A stretch of DNA of 64,000 nt, from the NCBI GenBank assembly GCA_019279435.1, contig JAAALK010000082.1:83672989-83736988 (forward strand). Direction: 5' to 3'. Every line of letters starts with the position of its first letter. Position 1 is the first letter of the stretch. The notes under the pieces were generated by a model that saw only the letters and a program-made list of their open reading frames with translations, did not search any database and had not been told where the DNA came from. The position numbers were made by a program, and so were the translations under genes. Origin of the DNA: Zizania palustris (Eukaryota; Streptophyta; Magnoliopsida; Poales; Poaceae). Positions 38,990 to 50,528 of the stretch are shown one piece after another.

Positions 38990-41900
38990 CTATGCCAAGA
39001 AGGAATCGGAGACCTCTTCGATCTCTAGAGCTACCACTAAAGCCGGAACGACTAGTTCCAGAGCCCGGAGTCCTGATAACCTTACGTTTAATTCTTCTTC
39101 CTCCCTTCGAAGCTCAAAAATCTTTTTGTTCTTGTTGAAGTTCAGCCCAAGTTCGAAGTCGCTCGGGGCTTCTTTCCCAGCTCTGAAGTTCTTCAGGCTT
39201 CTTTCCTTGTTCTTCAGCAATACCCTCGTCTTCGGACCATTCAACGTCTTCAGAAGACAAAGCTTCCAAGTTAATTCTTTTTCTTCCTCTTTAATATAAG
39301 ATAATATATTTTTACATATTTTGGGCGCAATTGCACCGGAGCTTTCTCGAGGAACAAAAAATCGAGGTCGTTTGTGAAGTTTTAAAAGATCGAAGGTAGC
39401 CCATAGCAGGCGGAGTTCTTTGGTAACATTTAATACTTCGACATCATCCATACGAGGTTGAGAAGCCTAAAAACATGATAAATAAGTTTTCATTCATAAT
39501 ATATGAAAGCATAATTTTTACATATTTGGACCCCGAAACAAAGCTAAACATGTGGGTCCTGTAGAGGCTTGCTGCTTGAAGCTTGAGACCGAGCTTGTTT
39601 TTGGCGATGTCCTTCATCGATCCAAGCCTTGATCGTTGTTCGACCTTCGGCTCTCCATGAAGCTTGAAAGGCTTGCCAAGCTGCGGCCACATCTTCGGAA
39701 GGGTTTAGCAGTTGATTGTCGTCGAAGGTAATGGTAGCTGCCCTTGAATCTGGTCGAAGTACTCTGATAGCAGCTACTTGGCCAGAGAGCTCTCCATACC
39801 GAATACCTATTGTCTTCATCGTCTTCGCTGCTCCTTAGATCATCTTTAGGCGTCGCAGTAAGGGGACGTTATCACTCGAAGATAGTGTCCATTGAGTACC
39901 AAAGTACTCTATAACACCTAAAAGATTGTTCATGACCTCCGCTGCTACCTTCTCCGACTTCATTTTATCTTCAATTAAAACATCCCTTGACAAAGTTAGC
40001 TCATCTACCACAGCGGATAGTCTAGCTGCCTCCGTAGCCAGAGAACTCTTCTGGCTAAGCAGGTTGTTGGCTTCCTCCGTGGCTTTAGCCTTCTCCTCTT
40101 GAAGCTTAACTAGTTCAGCCCCTACCGTGGCATGTTCTGCCCGCATTTTCTCTATCTCAGCCCGAAGCACGATTTGTTCGGCTTCGAGCTTCTTATTCGC
40201 AACCTCCAAACCAAGTCTGGCCCTCCTCTCCGCTGCAACCATTTCGTCTAAACTGGAGATTCAAACTTCAGAGCCTTCAAGACTCCTTTGGAGAGTTGAA
40301 ATCCTCTCCTGAAGACGAAGGATTCCTCGCTCATTCGAGACGGCTGCAGCCCGAGCTAAGACTATTTGCTGCAAGGAGAAAAAGCAAGGAGAGGAATTGT
40401 TCATAAGCTAAAATTAATCTTATTTTGCAGATACTTCGTACCTGGTACGCTGCCTGTTCTAAGGCTGCGTTCAGCTCTAAGCCCTCAGCTTCGCTAAGTA
40501 TGGCTACTAAGTCTGTCTCCCCAACTTCGCGGTTAGCTTGATCCAAAGGCTCGAGCAGGGCCCGAAGTCCGGTCCTTCGCTCTAGAAAAGGAGCTAGGAG
40601 GGGGAGCATGGAGAGAGCCCTTTGATCATCTTCTTTCGGCGAAGGGTCGGAGTGCTGCGCTGCATCTTCGGAGACCTCGATGGACTGGCCCCCTCCATAG
40701 ACTGACCTCCGTCTGTTGTTTCAGACGGAGTTAATCCTGAGTTCGGAGCAGGAAAGTGGTCTATTTTGCCTTTACCTTTCCTAGGTCCCATCTGCGCAGT
40801 TGCTGGAACCGACCCCAGAGATGTCGAGGTCCTAGGAACAGTATCTTCGGGAGGAGTCACCTCCATGGGAGCGGACCCTGCCAAAACAAAGGTATTATAT
40901 AATGCATAATTTTGCAAGGTAAAGAAAAATGCAGTTCAAGTGAAGTTTACCTCCGAACCCTGTCGGCGGAGGAGCACGGGGCTACTCAAAGGATCGAAGG
41001 CCACTTCGAAGTCGTCATCGAACTCGGTGGCTAGAACCGAAGGGTTGATTGCTGGAGCCTCCCTGGGAGCAACAGCTACCACTTCATCAAGAATCGAAGC
41101 CTGTTCAACTGGAACTTCGACTCTGCCTTCAGCAACAGAGGCTTCTTGATGGGGCAAGTTAGGCTGGACGCTTGGGTTCTCAACCTATCTGGAGCTGCTT
41201 GGAACATCTGGCATGCTTGCTGCGTCGCCAGTGTTTACATATACCTGGGTTTCATCTTCGGTAATTAGGTCCGCGAGGACCTTTTGCATCTCTCTAACTC
41301 CTTCATCTTTAGATGAATCGGAGGGCGAAGCCACGGGCCTTGGAGCCACATTCTTTGGCTTTCGGGCTAGTTTTTTACTGGAGTCTTGGTCGGAGCTGAA
41401 GGCCCAGCTTCCGCTTTCCTCTTCTTCGGCCCTTGATTGGAAGGTACCCAGTCCAGAAGAGGAGGGGGTGCGACTCCGAGTACGCCCCACACTCGGTTGA
41501 GCCGCTCCCAACTAACAACTAGTTTTTTCCTCCACTCCTTTTCAGCCGGAGTTGGAACTCCCAGAATCTTCTCTGCAGCTCGAACAATTTGCTCCGAAGT
41601 CATGGGAGCTTGGGAAGCTGAAAGATAAGTTTGCATTAGTCATTTCATCAAATAATTGTATATACAACAAGTTGTTTTCAAAGCTACCTGCAGGGCTCGA
41701 GTTCGAAGATATTTTTCGGAGTCCACCCTCCGGATCTTCTTCGAAGGTTACAGGCCAGTTGGCCATCAGAGGTGGAATCTAGAGCCCGATGAACTCCTCG
41801 GCTAAGTCTCGCATGCTCATGCAGTGACTAATCCGTTGAACCAAGCTAAGGCGAGCTTCGAGCTGGCCAGGGTCCGGGTGAACTTGAGCTTCTCTTCGGA

Positions 41901-42600
41901 AGTTTATATCTTGCAGAGGTCCGGCCAGACGACTGCCTGCTCCCACCTCAGCATAGAACCATCAGAGAATCAAATCTGTGTACCATCTAGCGTGATGGCT
42001 TTCACTGGAAATTGCAGTTGGAATTCATCCCGAAGTCTGAAATTGATGCTGCCGAAGGCTACTACAATCTTCTCCCCTCCGGACCCTTGGTAAGTTTTTG
42101 GTTAGCAAGACGCCCTATGCAGTGCTATGAAAATTTCTTCTCTTCCTTCACAGCCTTTAGCTCGTAGCACCCATTCGAAGATGGACAAGCGCGCTATTGC
42201 ATTCGGAGATAGCTGGGGAAGAGTAACGTGGAACAAATCTAATACCTCCGAAAGGAAGTCCACTGCTGGGAGTCCTAACCCCGCTTCAAAGAAGGCTTCG
42301 AAGACCAAAACTTCTCCAGGCCTTGGGGCGGGGATGGATTCTTTTCCCTGTTTCCAAATGACGACCCCTGAGCCAATCTTCCCTTCAACTGTCACAGCGA
42401 TCGTCTCCCTCTTGGAAGTATATGGCCCCAGTGTATAAGATTGGTCCGGATACTTCGAAGAAGCCGAAAGGAGATCTTGGGGACCGGTCTGTTGGGGATT
42501 TCCCGTCGGAGCCGCTGCCGCCGCCGCTGCCACAGCCACAACTTGCTACCGGGCTAGGGCCGAAGCCGCCCCAGTAACCTTGAAGCTGGTTTTCGCCATG
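38990..42600 (-). pseudogene. Element B antisense five-exon gene (PF04195-like)
   Basis: Homologue of the antisense gene of A. Start ATG 42600-42598 (MAKTSF). Exons: 42600-41688, 41617-40951, 40877-40442, 40368-39550, 39466-38990. Introns are 70, 73, 73 and 83 nt, all GT...AG and at the same protein positions as in A (after SSPAG, before GSAPM, after AAYQ, and before the final exon). The PF04195-like block is FEAFFEAGLGLPAVDFL...LPQLSPNAIARLSIFEW. The exon 4 coiled coil is intact from 40242. Defects: TAG 16 codons after the start, frameshifts in exons 2 and 3, a TAG near 41185, a stop near 39835. Conservation of structure but not of an intact frame. Confidence 0.8.
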
Positions 42601-42691
42601 AACTCGCACCGAATACTAAAGCTAGAATCTGGAGGCTATGGCTGGGTTGCACAAAGACGGTGAGAAAGGTATTCGAGAAGTGTCTGGGTCC

Positions 42692-42701
42692 TCTATTTAT
42701 A
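42692..42701 (-). promoter_or_regulatory. TATA box for the antisense gene of element B
   Basis: TATAAATAGA on the minus strand, about 90 nt upstream of the antisense ATG. Same sequence and position as in A. Confidence 0.65.
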
Positions 42702-43012
42702 GCCCAGGCCCACGATTTTTTACCGTTCACATTTGTCGTTTCACATTCTTGACCGTTACTCTTTGCGAAGTTAACGCATCGCGTAACTTCTGCTGGAAGG
42801 AAAAAGCCAACAACTATTTATTCTAAGTCTAAAAGGCTTTCTAGCTTCTTAAGTTAATTCTGAGATAGTTCAAATGTAACTTCCTTAGGAATATTCAAGG
42901 TTTTTAATCTTCATATACTTCGGAGGTTGATTAAATCTATTAACCCCTGCGCATGACTATTTTTCTGGCGTATACTGCTCTCCTAACGTTGCAGGTCTAG
43001 CGGAGAAGCGTA

Positions 43013-43025
43013 TTCGAGGGGCTAC
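43013..43025 (+). other. Polypurine tract of element B
   Basis: TTCGAGGGGCTAC before the 3' LTR, as in A. Confidence 0.7.
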
Positions 43026-43522
43026 TATTGGGGGAAAATACTTCATCCTCAAGGCCATTGTTGCAACAAGACAAAGGCATGTGATTTAATCGAAGGTTTC
43101 CAGCATCTAACTTCGGAAGTATACTGGAACAAGTTCGAAGGATAGAGGCGAACTCTAGTTCGGAGTATATCTTCGAACATTGACCCTTCAGAGAGCTTCC
43201 TTGCCAGCTAAGATAGAAGACTTATCTTCTTTCTCATTAGATTATTCTTTTATCATTTTAGCCCTATTAAGGGTACCGAATAGTTTCTACTATGTCGGTT
43301 GTAACAGAGGGGTAAAAGGGTCTTTTCCTTAAGGTTTTGGCCTATAAATACCCCCCGTTTTACCCTATAATAAGGATCGAATATTGAGTTATTCAATACA
43401 CATCTTCGAACTGCTTCGAGCTATTATCCAATTCGGAGGCTTGAAATAGTTTATTTCACAAACACTTCGTTTGTTAGTTTCTAAACTATGAAAACCTGTT
43501 AGCGTAATCTTTTACGCCAACA
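43026..43522 (+). repeat. Element B 3' LTR
   Basis: 497 bp. It begins TATTGGGGG, so the terminal TG has mutated to TA. It ends GCCAACA followed by TSD GTTAT. TATA-type box CTATAAATACCCCC near 43342. Confidence 0.93.
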
Positions 43523-43527
43523 GTTAT

Positions 43528-43967
43528 GAATAATTCCTGCCTTAGTAGTATCCCTCTTTATACTTTGGGTGTATTTGTGCTCCCTGAGAGTGTTTGTAAG
43601 AAAATTGATTCTATCATATCTCAGTTCTTTTGGGAGGGAATAGGAAATAAAAGAAAGTACCACATGATCTCTTGGCAAGCCTTGTGTGCTCCAAAAAATA
43701 TGGGTGGTATGGGGTTCATGGACATTAGGGCTATGAATCAGGCTTTGCTTTGTAAATGGATTTATAATATTGAGTGTGTTCAGGAAGGTAGTTGTTATTC
43801 TATTCTGAGAAGCAAATACAAAATGGATAGAGGGGTTTTGCAAGCAGATATGACTAGGGGTTCTTACTTTTGGAAAGGTTTAAACAAAATTAAAAAGTGG
43901 GCTAGACTAGGTTGTGGATTTGAAGTGGGATCGGGTACAAATGTTTCCTTCTAGCATGATGTGTGGG
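43528..43967 (+). mobile_element. LINE segment 3: region after RT
   Basis: Continues the LINE ORF2 after element B. The frame MNNSCLSSIPLYTLGVF...QFFWEGIGNKRKYHMISW is open to 43954 and carries MGGMGFMDIRAMNQALLCKW, the conserved block between RT and the C-terminal zinc domain of plant LINEs. It stops where Trp is expected (TAG after NVSF) and is cut at 43967 by element D. Confidence 0.9.
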
Positions 43968-45759
43968 TGTAGGACCGAAAGTAGCGACCAGAGGGGGGGA
44001 ATGGGTGCCTAAAAAATTCTTACGAATTAATGGCCTACTCCCAACACCCAACGCACCTCAACCAAACAGTCTGCGGAAACAAATCAAAACACCGATGCCA
44101 AAAATAATCTAGCCTAAAAACGACCGGTGTCCTAATAGAAGAGACACCAACCCAGTGCTTAAAGGCAAATTAAAGACAATCACACAACAAGTAGCATCTT
44201 CACTATGGTTTCATCAAATCATAGATAATCGATCAAGCGCATAAAGATATCCATCATTCACAGGCTATTGATGACCATGAACAAGCACAATATTACTTGC
44301 ATTTAAAATGACAAGATAAATCCAGACAATAATAGTGCTCTAAAAATCAGTGAGTATTCATGATTCAATCTAACAATTAATTACTGATCAAGTGAATAAA
44401 TCATAGACTATCCAGAAATAAAATGATGTACTGCACATGGATCGAGAAAAAAAGGAATTGGTACTAACCTTCTGTCCTGTTCGTGGCGGAAGCTTCTAGG
44501 ATCTACAATGCAGACGAAGCTCCTCGAAATATGTGCCCTTGCAAAAACCAGTCGAAGCCTTCTCTAATTCCTTTGTCGTGCTGATGTGGGTCCCACGCCG
44601 ATGTGCGTCTCGGTTGATTCGCACCTACTGTTGCTTCTCCGTTGTTCAACGCCGCATGCAAAGACTCTCGTGCGTAGTGCTTCTACTTACCTCGCGCTGC
44701 GCGCCGCTGTTGCCTATGTTGCTAGCTGCAAGCTGCTGCCCCTGTAGCTACGCTGGTCATAGGAGCTAGGGGTTGGCTCCTAGCAGCAGAGCTGTAGACT
44801 ACTGCTTCTGTAGCAAGTCGACTCGGCGCACGTCAAAGACCAAGCAAAGAAAACAATCAATGACCATGTACTTTGTGTCCAGAGCTCCACAACTTTCCAT
44901 GCGTGTGTACCACAAAAACAAAAACTGGAGTCTAGCCGAAGAGAAGAAAAACAAGTGCTGCAGTGTGGTGTGTAGCTCTGAACTACGGTGAGAAAAACAT
45001 CGGCTCAAAGAACAAGGCATATGAAAAATATGGCGGCGGCGAGGGAAAATACCAATGACGGCGGTGGAGAAGCCTCAGGACGATGAACACAAAAAGTGAC
45101 CAAATATTTTGAATTACTAAAGTGATTTCTGTAAAGGGTAACCCTAACCCTAGGGTATTAGGGCCTTTTTATAGGCAGCCCAATAAATGGGAAAATGCAA
45201 AAATACCCCTAATGTTTTACAGACGCTGAATTAAAAAATGGAAAAGACCGAAATGCACTTAGGATTTTTTACAGACTCGACTGACAGATTGTGGGCCTAA
45301 AGACAAAATAGTAAAAACCTAAATAAATATAACTTGACCTAATGCGGAGCTTTCGTAGCGGCTACGGCTTCGCCTCAGAACGGTCAGATCCGAGATCAGC
45401 GGTCAGTTTTGCATCGAAACTGACAAAGCGTCAACCGTCTTCGCACAGGGTACCAGGATTGGGCCGGCCCGATTCCGCAGCTCCCTTAGCCCGGTAATCG
45501 CTCGCCTCCTGTGTACCTGAGTCAATCCCGGTCAATAGCCCAGTGGATCCTCTGCTGCTCCTAGCCCATGTACCCGGATTGGGCTAGCCCGACTTCTTGG
45601 CCCCTCTGCCCGACGGTCGCTCGCTGCCCGTGTACCTGAGTCACATGCGGCCCAGACACAGCAGGTCTTCTCTTCTCTTCGTGTCCTCTTTGACTTCTGT
45701 TGACAATCACTCATCACATCTGGAACAATGAGGCCCATGCTCTTCAACATGGCTCCTCA
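43968..45759 (-). repeat. Element D 3' LTR
   Basis: 1,792 bp, TGTAGGACC...GGCTCCTCA as read on the plus strand. Minus-strand TATAAAAAGG lies at 45164-45173, beside a telobox-like ACCCTAACCCTAGGG. About 43 bp shorter than the other LTR, which has an extra segment near 54070. Confidence 0.9.
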
Positions 45760-45787
45760 ATCTCCCCCTTGATGAGTGCATTGTCAA
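45700..45787 (-). promoter_or_regulatory. Inverted repeat around the PPT and U3 start of element D
   Basis: TTGACAATCACTCATCA (45700-45716) pairs with TGATGAGTGCATTGTCAA (45770-45787) with a single-base bulge. PPT AAGGGGGAGAT (45760-45770, minus strand) is in or next to the loop. Confidence 0.65.
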
Positions 45788-45998
45788 CACTTCTCTTTAT
45801 CAGCTCTCCAGTACCTGCCAACACATGTGGAAACACGAAAACAAAACACAAGAAAACAAAAAGAAGAGAAAAAAATAAAAGTTTAACCCTAATGACCAAG
45901 AGCCGAACAAAAGCAGGAAAGCGGTCATTATGGTTAACCAAAAATAAAGACTCAAACTGAGTGCAATCTTAGAATTATCAACAAGGATATCCAAAGAG

Positions 45999-46262
45999 TA
46001 AGGGCAAAAGAGACTAAAAACTCTCCCTGAAACAAATCCCAGAGAAAGCCAAAACTCCCCCTAAACTCTTCTAAAAGATCGATTAATAAGGGCAAAAGAG
46101 ACTAAAAACTCCCCCTGAAACAAATCCCAAAGAAAGCCAAAACTCCCCCTAAACTCTTCTAAAAGATCGAGTAATAAGGGCAAAAGAGACTAAAAACTCC
46201 ACCTGAAACAAATCCCAGAGAAAGCCAAAACTCCCCCTAAACTCTTCTAAAAGATCGAGTAA
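45999..46262. repeat. Three tandem 88-bp repeats carrying PPT-like motifs
   Basis: Units start TAAGGGCAAAAGAGAC at 45999, 46087 and 46175. Each has two PPT-like sites (AACTCCCCCTGAAAC and AACTCCCCCTAAACT or one-base variants). C lacks the triplication. Confidence 0.9.
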
Positions 46263-46814
46263 CCCAAAATTTCTCCCCCTTGTTGACAATTGGACTCATC
46301 AAGCGAGACTAAAATGCACTCTAAAGAGACACAGACTCAAACTCCCCCTGAAATGCATCTCCCCCTCAAAATATGCAATGAATGCAACTAGGGTGCAAGT
46401 GGAGTGTAAAAAGTATGCTTCTCAGATATGATTGACTGCAATTACAACATCTAGCAGGTATAGCAAAAGACATACTGTCTAAGACACATGGCATGATCAG
46501 TGCAGCAGATGATATCTAAAGAAAGTCATTTGCATGCATTTTCAATTTTTGCAAACAAAAACATCACCACATTTCCTAGTCGACAAGCAAGGTAAAGCAT
46601 GAGATGCAAAGGCTAACTGATATCTACCAAGATAAGCATTGTCCAGAACAAAGTGCTTCAGCACACTTGTTATCCTTTTAAATTTCAGGCTTTTTCTTTT
46701 TCCTTTTTCATTTTTGCCTGGGGTTATTTGCATGTAAAACCTTATGCTAACCGACCAAGTCAAGCCTAGGCCGGAACTGGACCATCAGAAGCTTAAGACA
46801 TTGGTCTTGGCATA

Positions 46815-46874
46815 CACTACACTGTCCTAGTTCATACCAAAGTGCTATGATAAGTAGTCCAGAACAATGCAATG
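46815..46874 (-). ncRNA. 60-nt conserved hairpin in the element D 3' region
   Basis: Arms CACTACACTGTCCTAG (46815-46830) and CCAGAACAATGCAATG (46859-46874). On minus-strand RNA all 16 positions pair, five as G-U. Same length as in C and F. Confidence 0.6.
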
Positions 46875-47337
46875 CGACAAAGAAAACCCACCTGGATCTT
46901 TTCAAATCAATCATAAAAAGGCATGGAATTTTCATTTTTCTGATTTTTATCATTTTATAGCACATTTTCCATGTTAAAGCATATAGATGTCCAAGTTGCA
47001 TATCTGCATCTAAGTAAGGATCTAGCTACAAGGCATGTAACAGATAGCAAAAGCATTCAACCTACACATGCTAGTTACCAGAAGCAATGGTGATCATTTT
47101 TCAATTTTAAAGCATAAAAGCCAAGCATATGACAGATATCAGACATATCATGTGAACTGAAGCAAAACATGATCATCGACAAGTAATCAAAAGCATGTAC
47201 CAGCTAGAATAAGTAAAGCAGATCAATCATATAACAGAAGCAGACTCAAAATGTGATATGTGAATATGCATGATATGAACACACACAAAAAGACTCAAGA
47301 AAAGAGCAAAGAAGAAGGAAAACTGACTCAAAATATC

Positions 47338-48790
47338 CTAAAAAGGATACACAACACCCAAATCCCCTCGCAAACGCTCAAAAGTAGACTGATCTAGGGG
47401 TTTGGTGAAAATGTCAGCCAACTGATGATGGGTATCAACATGAACAAGGTCAATGACACCTTTCTCATATTGATCCCTTAGAAAGTGAAAGTGCACATCA
47501 ATGTGTTTGGTTTTAGAATGAAGACAAGGGTTTTTCCCAACACTTATCGCACTGGTGTTGTCACAAAACAGAGGAACTCTGGTAGGAAAGAACAACCCAA
47601 AGTCTCGCAATGTGGAAATCATCCAAATCAACTGTGAGCAGCAGCTAGCAACAGCTACATACTCAACCTCAGTGGTAGAAAGTGCAACTCCAGACTTCTT
47701 TCGAGAAGACCAAGAGACGAGAAGAAGCAAGAAACTGGCAAGTACTGGAAGTCGACTTGCGATCCAACCGGCACCAACCAAAGTCATCGTCCGAAAAGCT
47801 AGATAGATCAAGAGACGATGATGCTGAATAATAAAGACCTAGATCGGGCGCATAGGTAAGGTACCTGAAAATGCGCTTGACAGCCTGCTGATGAGACACG
47901 CGTGGTGAAGACTGGAAGCGCGTGCACAGTCCTAGGGCAAACTGAATGTATGGCATCATCGCCATCAAGTACAGCAGTGATCCGATCATCCCTCGATACT
48001 CTCTCTCATTGACCTTGACGCCGCTCTCGTCCTTGTCTAGGCCCCCAGATGTACCCATTGGGGTCATCTAAGGCTTCAACTCCCCACCAAAGTCAAATTT
48101 ATTCAACATGTCTCACGTGTACTTACTCTGGTAGATGAAGATGTCGTCCTTGGTCTGCTTGATCTGGAGCCCTAGGAAATACTTGAGCTCACCCATGAGG
48201 CTCATCTCAAACTCGCTGTGCATCTGCTCAGAAAACTTGGACACAAGTGCATCAGTAGAACCACCAAAAATAATATCATCTACGTAAATCTGAGCAATCA
48301 AGAAGTCTGAGGCATCTCTGAGCAAGAAAGGAGTTTTGTCCACAGAACCCATCACAATTCCCTTCCCCAACAAAAACTGCTTCAACCGGTCATACCAAGC
48401 CCTAGGGGCTTGCTTTAGACCGTATAAAGCTTTCTGCAGCTTAAAAACATGTTGAGGAAACTTAGGGTTCTCAAAACCGGGGGGCTGCCTAACATAGACC
48501 TCCTCCTCTATGTACCCATTCAAAAAAACACTCTTGACATCCATTTGAAAAAGCTTAAACCCCTTAGAAGCGGCAAAATCCAAAAGAGTGTGAATGGACT
48601 CAAGACGGGCAACAGGGGTGAAAGTCTCCTCAAAGTCAATACCCTCCTTCTAGCAAAAACCCTGGGCAATTAGTTGAGCTTTGTTGCGCACCACAACCCC
48701 ATCTTCACCTTGCTTGTTCTTGAACACCCACTTGGTTCCTATCGGGTTGCATCCGGGTGGCAGCTCAACCAGTGTCCAAACCCGATTGTG
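47338..48790 (-). pseudogene. Element D reverse transcriptase and RNase H (broken)
   Basis: RT begins near 48790 (WTLVELPPG, then WVFKNKQGEDG). A TAG near 48653 replaces the Gln of QKEGIDF. QMDVKSVFLNGYIEEEVYVRQPP and KQAPRAWYDRL follow, then YVDD at 48275-48286. A stop near 48113 splits RT, and reading resumes with MTPMGTSGG. RNase H: DDDFGWCRLDRKSTS, then a frameshift near 47700, STTEVEYVAVASCCS, TKHIDVHFHFLRD, HQLADIFTKPLD, end 47338. The RNase H motif SDADFGG has become SDDDFGW. Confidence 0.88.
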
Positions 48791-50022
48791 GACAAAATGC
48801 TCAAGCTCTTCTTGCATGGTATTTATCCAATTCGAATCTGAAAGAGTATGAGAAACGTCTCTGGGCTCAAAAGGGGCAACAAACGCAGACTCAGCAAACA
48901 CAGCAAGTGAGTCAACAGAAGAGCGTAAAGTTCTCTTAGTAAGATCACCGATGATGAGCTCTGAGGGGTGATCACGCTGAACTGCTCGGGATCTCAGGTG
49001 ATCTGAAGTCACCTCACTGGAGTCAGCAGCTGGCACCTCTGGACTCGATTGAGGGGGCTCGATCGAAGTGGAAGAAGTGATCAGAGATTCGCCCTCATCC
49101 TCAGTCGAAGTCTCAGAAGGTGTGAGGTCTGCAGGCTGTGCAGAAAGCCCACCCTCATCAACAATTGGAGCATCATCATCTTCCTCGAAGATGGACTCTC
49201 CAAGCTCATCATCTCCAGAAAGCTCAAAAGAAAGAGTCAATGAAGGCAAGGACTCATCAAAAGAAACCTCGCAAGTCTCGACAAGTTGCTGGGAGTTGAG
49301 GTTCCAAACACGGAAGCCTCGAGAATTCAAAGCATAACCAAGAAAAACTCCATCCCAGCAGTGAGACTCAAACTTGTCCAAATGCCCTCCCTTCTTAAGC
49401 ACAAAGCACTTGCAGCCAAACGCTTGCAAGTGGCTCACCTTGGACTGTCTACCAAACCGCAACTCATATGAAGTCTTACCTAAGTAAACTCTAAGAAAAA
49501 TGTGGTTGGCCAAATAACAAGCCGTGTTCATGGCTTCAGCCCCAAAACACCTAGGAGTCCTATGCTCATCGAGCATCGTCCTGACCATCTCGACTAGCGT
49601 GTGGTTCTTTCGTTACACAACGCTATTCTGTGGGGAGTGTAAGGAGCAGAAAACTAATGTTCAAGACCCTGATCACTACAGAAGCTGACGAACTGAGAGT
49701 TCTTAAACTTATAGACATTGTCAGAGTGAATTGCTCGCATCCGACCATTGTTCTTGTTCTTCAGCTTCAAAATTAGGTCATGAACAAACTGAAAAGTCTC
49801 ATCCTTAGACTCCAAGAAGAAAACCCACGAGAATCGAGAAAAATCATCAACTATCACAAGCGTGTACCACTTCCCACCGACTGAGCGTACCCGAGCTGGA
49901 CCAACAGTATCCATGTGTAATAGCTCTCCCAGGTACGAAGTCATCACTTGAGTCATAGGTGTGTGGGAAGCGGCAACCATTTTTCCGTGATGACAAGGAT
50001 GGCAAACTAGATCCTTCTCCAT
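48791..50022 (-). pseudogene. Element D integrase (catalytic Glu lost)
   Basis: First Asp in LLHMDTVGP (about 49920). The second motif is HSDNVYKFKN where C has CSDNGSEFKN. Around the third site there is a 1-nt deletion in the CCC run, and the Glu codon is TAA (49613-49615), so the DDE triad is incomplete. VRTMLDEHRTPRCF through FESHCWDGVFLGYA and the acidic Ser-rich linker are open. It sits between protease and RT, as in all copia elements. Confidence 0.87.
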
Positions 50023-50528
50023 CTTAAGCTTGGGAAATCCTCAGATGAGTTCCATAGAGCTCAATATGACTAGCAGATCAAAACTCAAATGGCCTAACCC
50101 CCTATGCCACTTCTAGAGCTCAGAGGAGGATCCAGCAATCAAACAGCGAGAAGGGCCAAAAGAACTAGAGAAGTCAATCCGAAAAACCTTACCGAAGGGT
50201 AAGATTTGGCAAACCAAAGACCCTCTAGAATCAACCACAGAAGACATGCCCTTCTTAAAACGAACCTCCAAACCATCCTCAAGAAGTTGCGAAACAGAAA
50301 TCAAATTGAAGTTCAAGTTTCCAACCTAAGCAACATTCTTCAAAGAGAAATGGTCAGAGATGCGAATTGAGCCAATGCCGTGTACCTTCCCTTGACCACT
50401 TTCCCGAAGGTGATGTATTCCTTGGAGATCGGGGGAGAGAGGCTGGAGAACCATCTGCGATGTCCCGTCATATGGCGAGAGCATCCTGAATCCATGATCC
50501 ACACGTCCTCTAGTCCTCGATCCTGCAC
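50023..50528 (-). pseudogene. Element D protease and pre-integrase domain (frameshifted)
   Basis: WIMDSGCSRHMTG marks the protease active site (about 50465-50500). A frameshift near 50405 (a base lost in the ACCACTTTCCCG region compared with C) changes frame. Reading returns with LISVSQLLEDGLEV at about 50300 and FRIDFSSSFGPSRC. A stop at 50113-50115 replaces the Trp before KWHRGLGHLSF of the integrase zinc domain. Confidence 0.85.

Larger units (their letters stand above)
14298..43522 (+). mobile_element. LTR retrotransposon B, Ty3/gypsy Tat clade, split by nested insertions
   Basis: Same family as element A. LTRs are 497 bp (14298-14794 and 43026-43522), and the TSD is GTTAT (14293-14297 and 43523-43527) in LINE RT. 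Element C (18.5 kb) sits nine codons into gag, and a fragment of chromovirus G replaces B's protease end, RT and first RNase H. Without inserts it is about 9.3 kb. By eye the LTRs differ at roughly 15-20 sites, which makes B older than A and fits its larger load of insertions. It keeps the antisense gene with all four introns. Confidence 0.92.
45788..47337 (-). other. Element D 3' noncoding region with PPT-like motif array
   Basis: 1.5 kb between the RNase H stop and the PPT, with at least eight ACTCCCCCT-like words on the plus strand, including six in three tandem 88-bp units. The two blocks conserved with C and F are at about 46717-46910 and 46987-47105. A small frame (47001-46747) resembles one in C. 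Otherwise no ORF of known type. Confidence 0.75.

Noticed and set aside
46000..46262. CRISPR-like array from the 88-bp repeats
   Set aside because: Contiguous tandem copies without unique spacers, in a plant retrotransposon 3' region.
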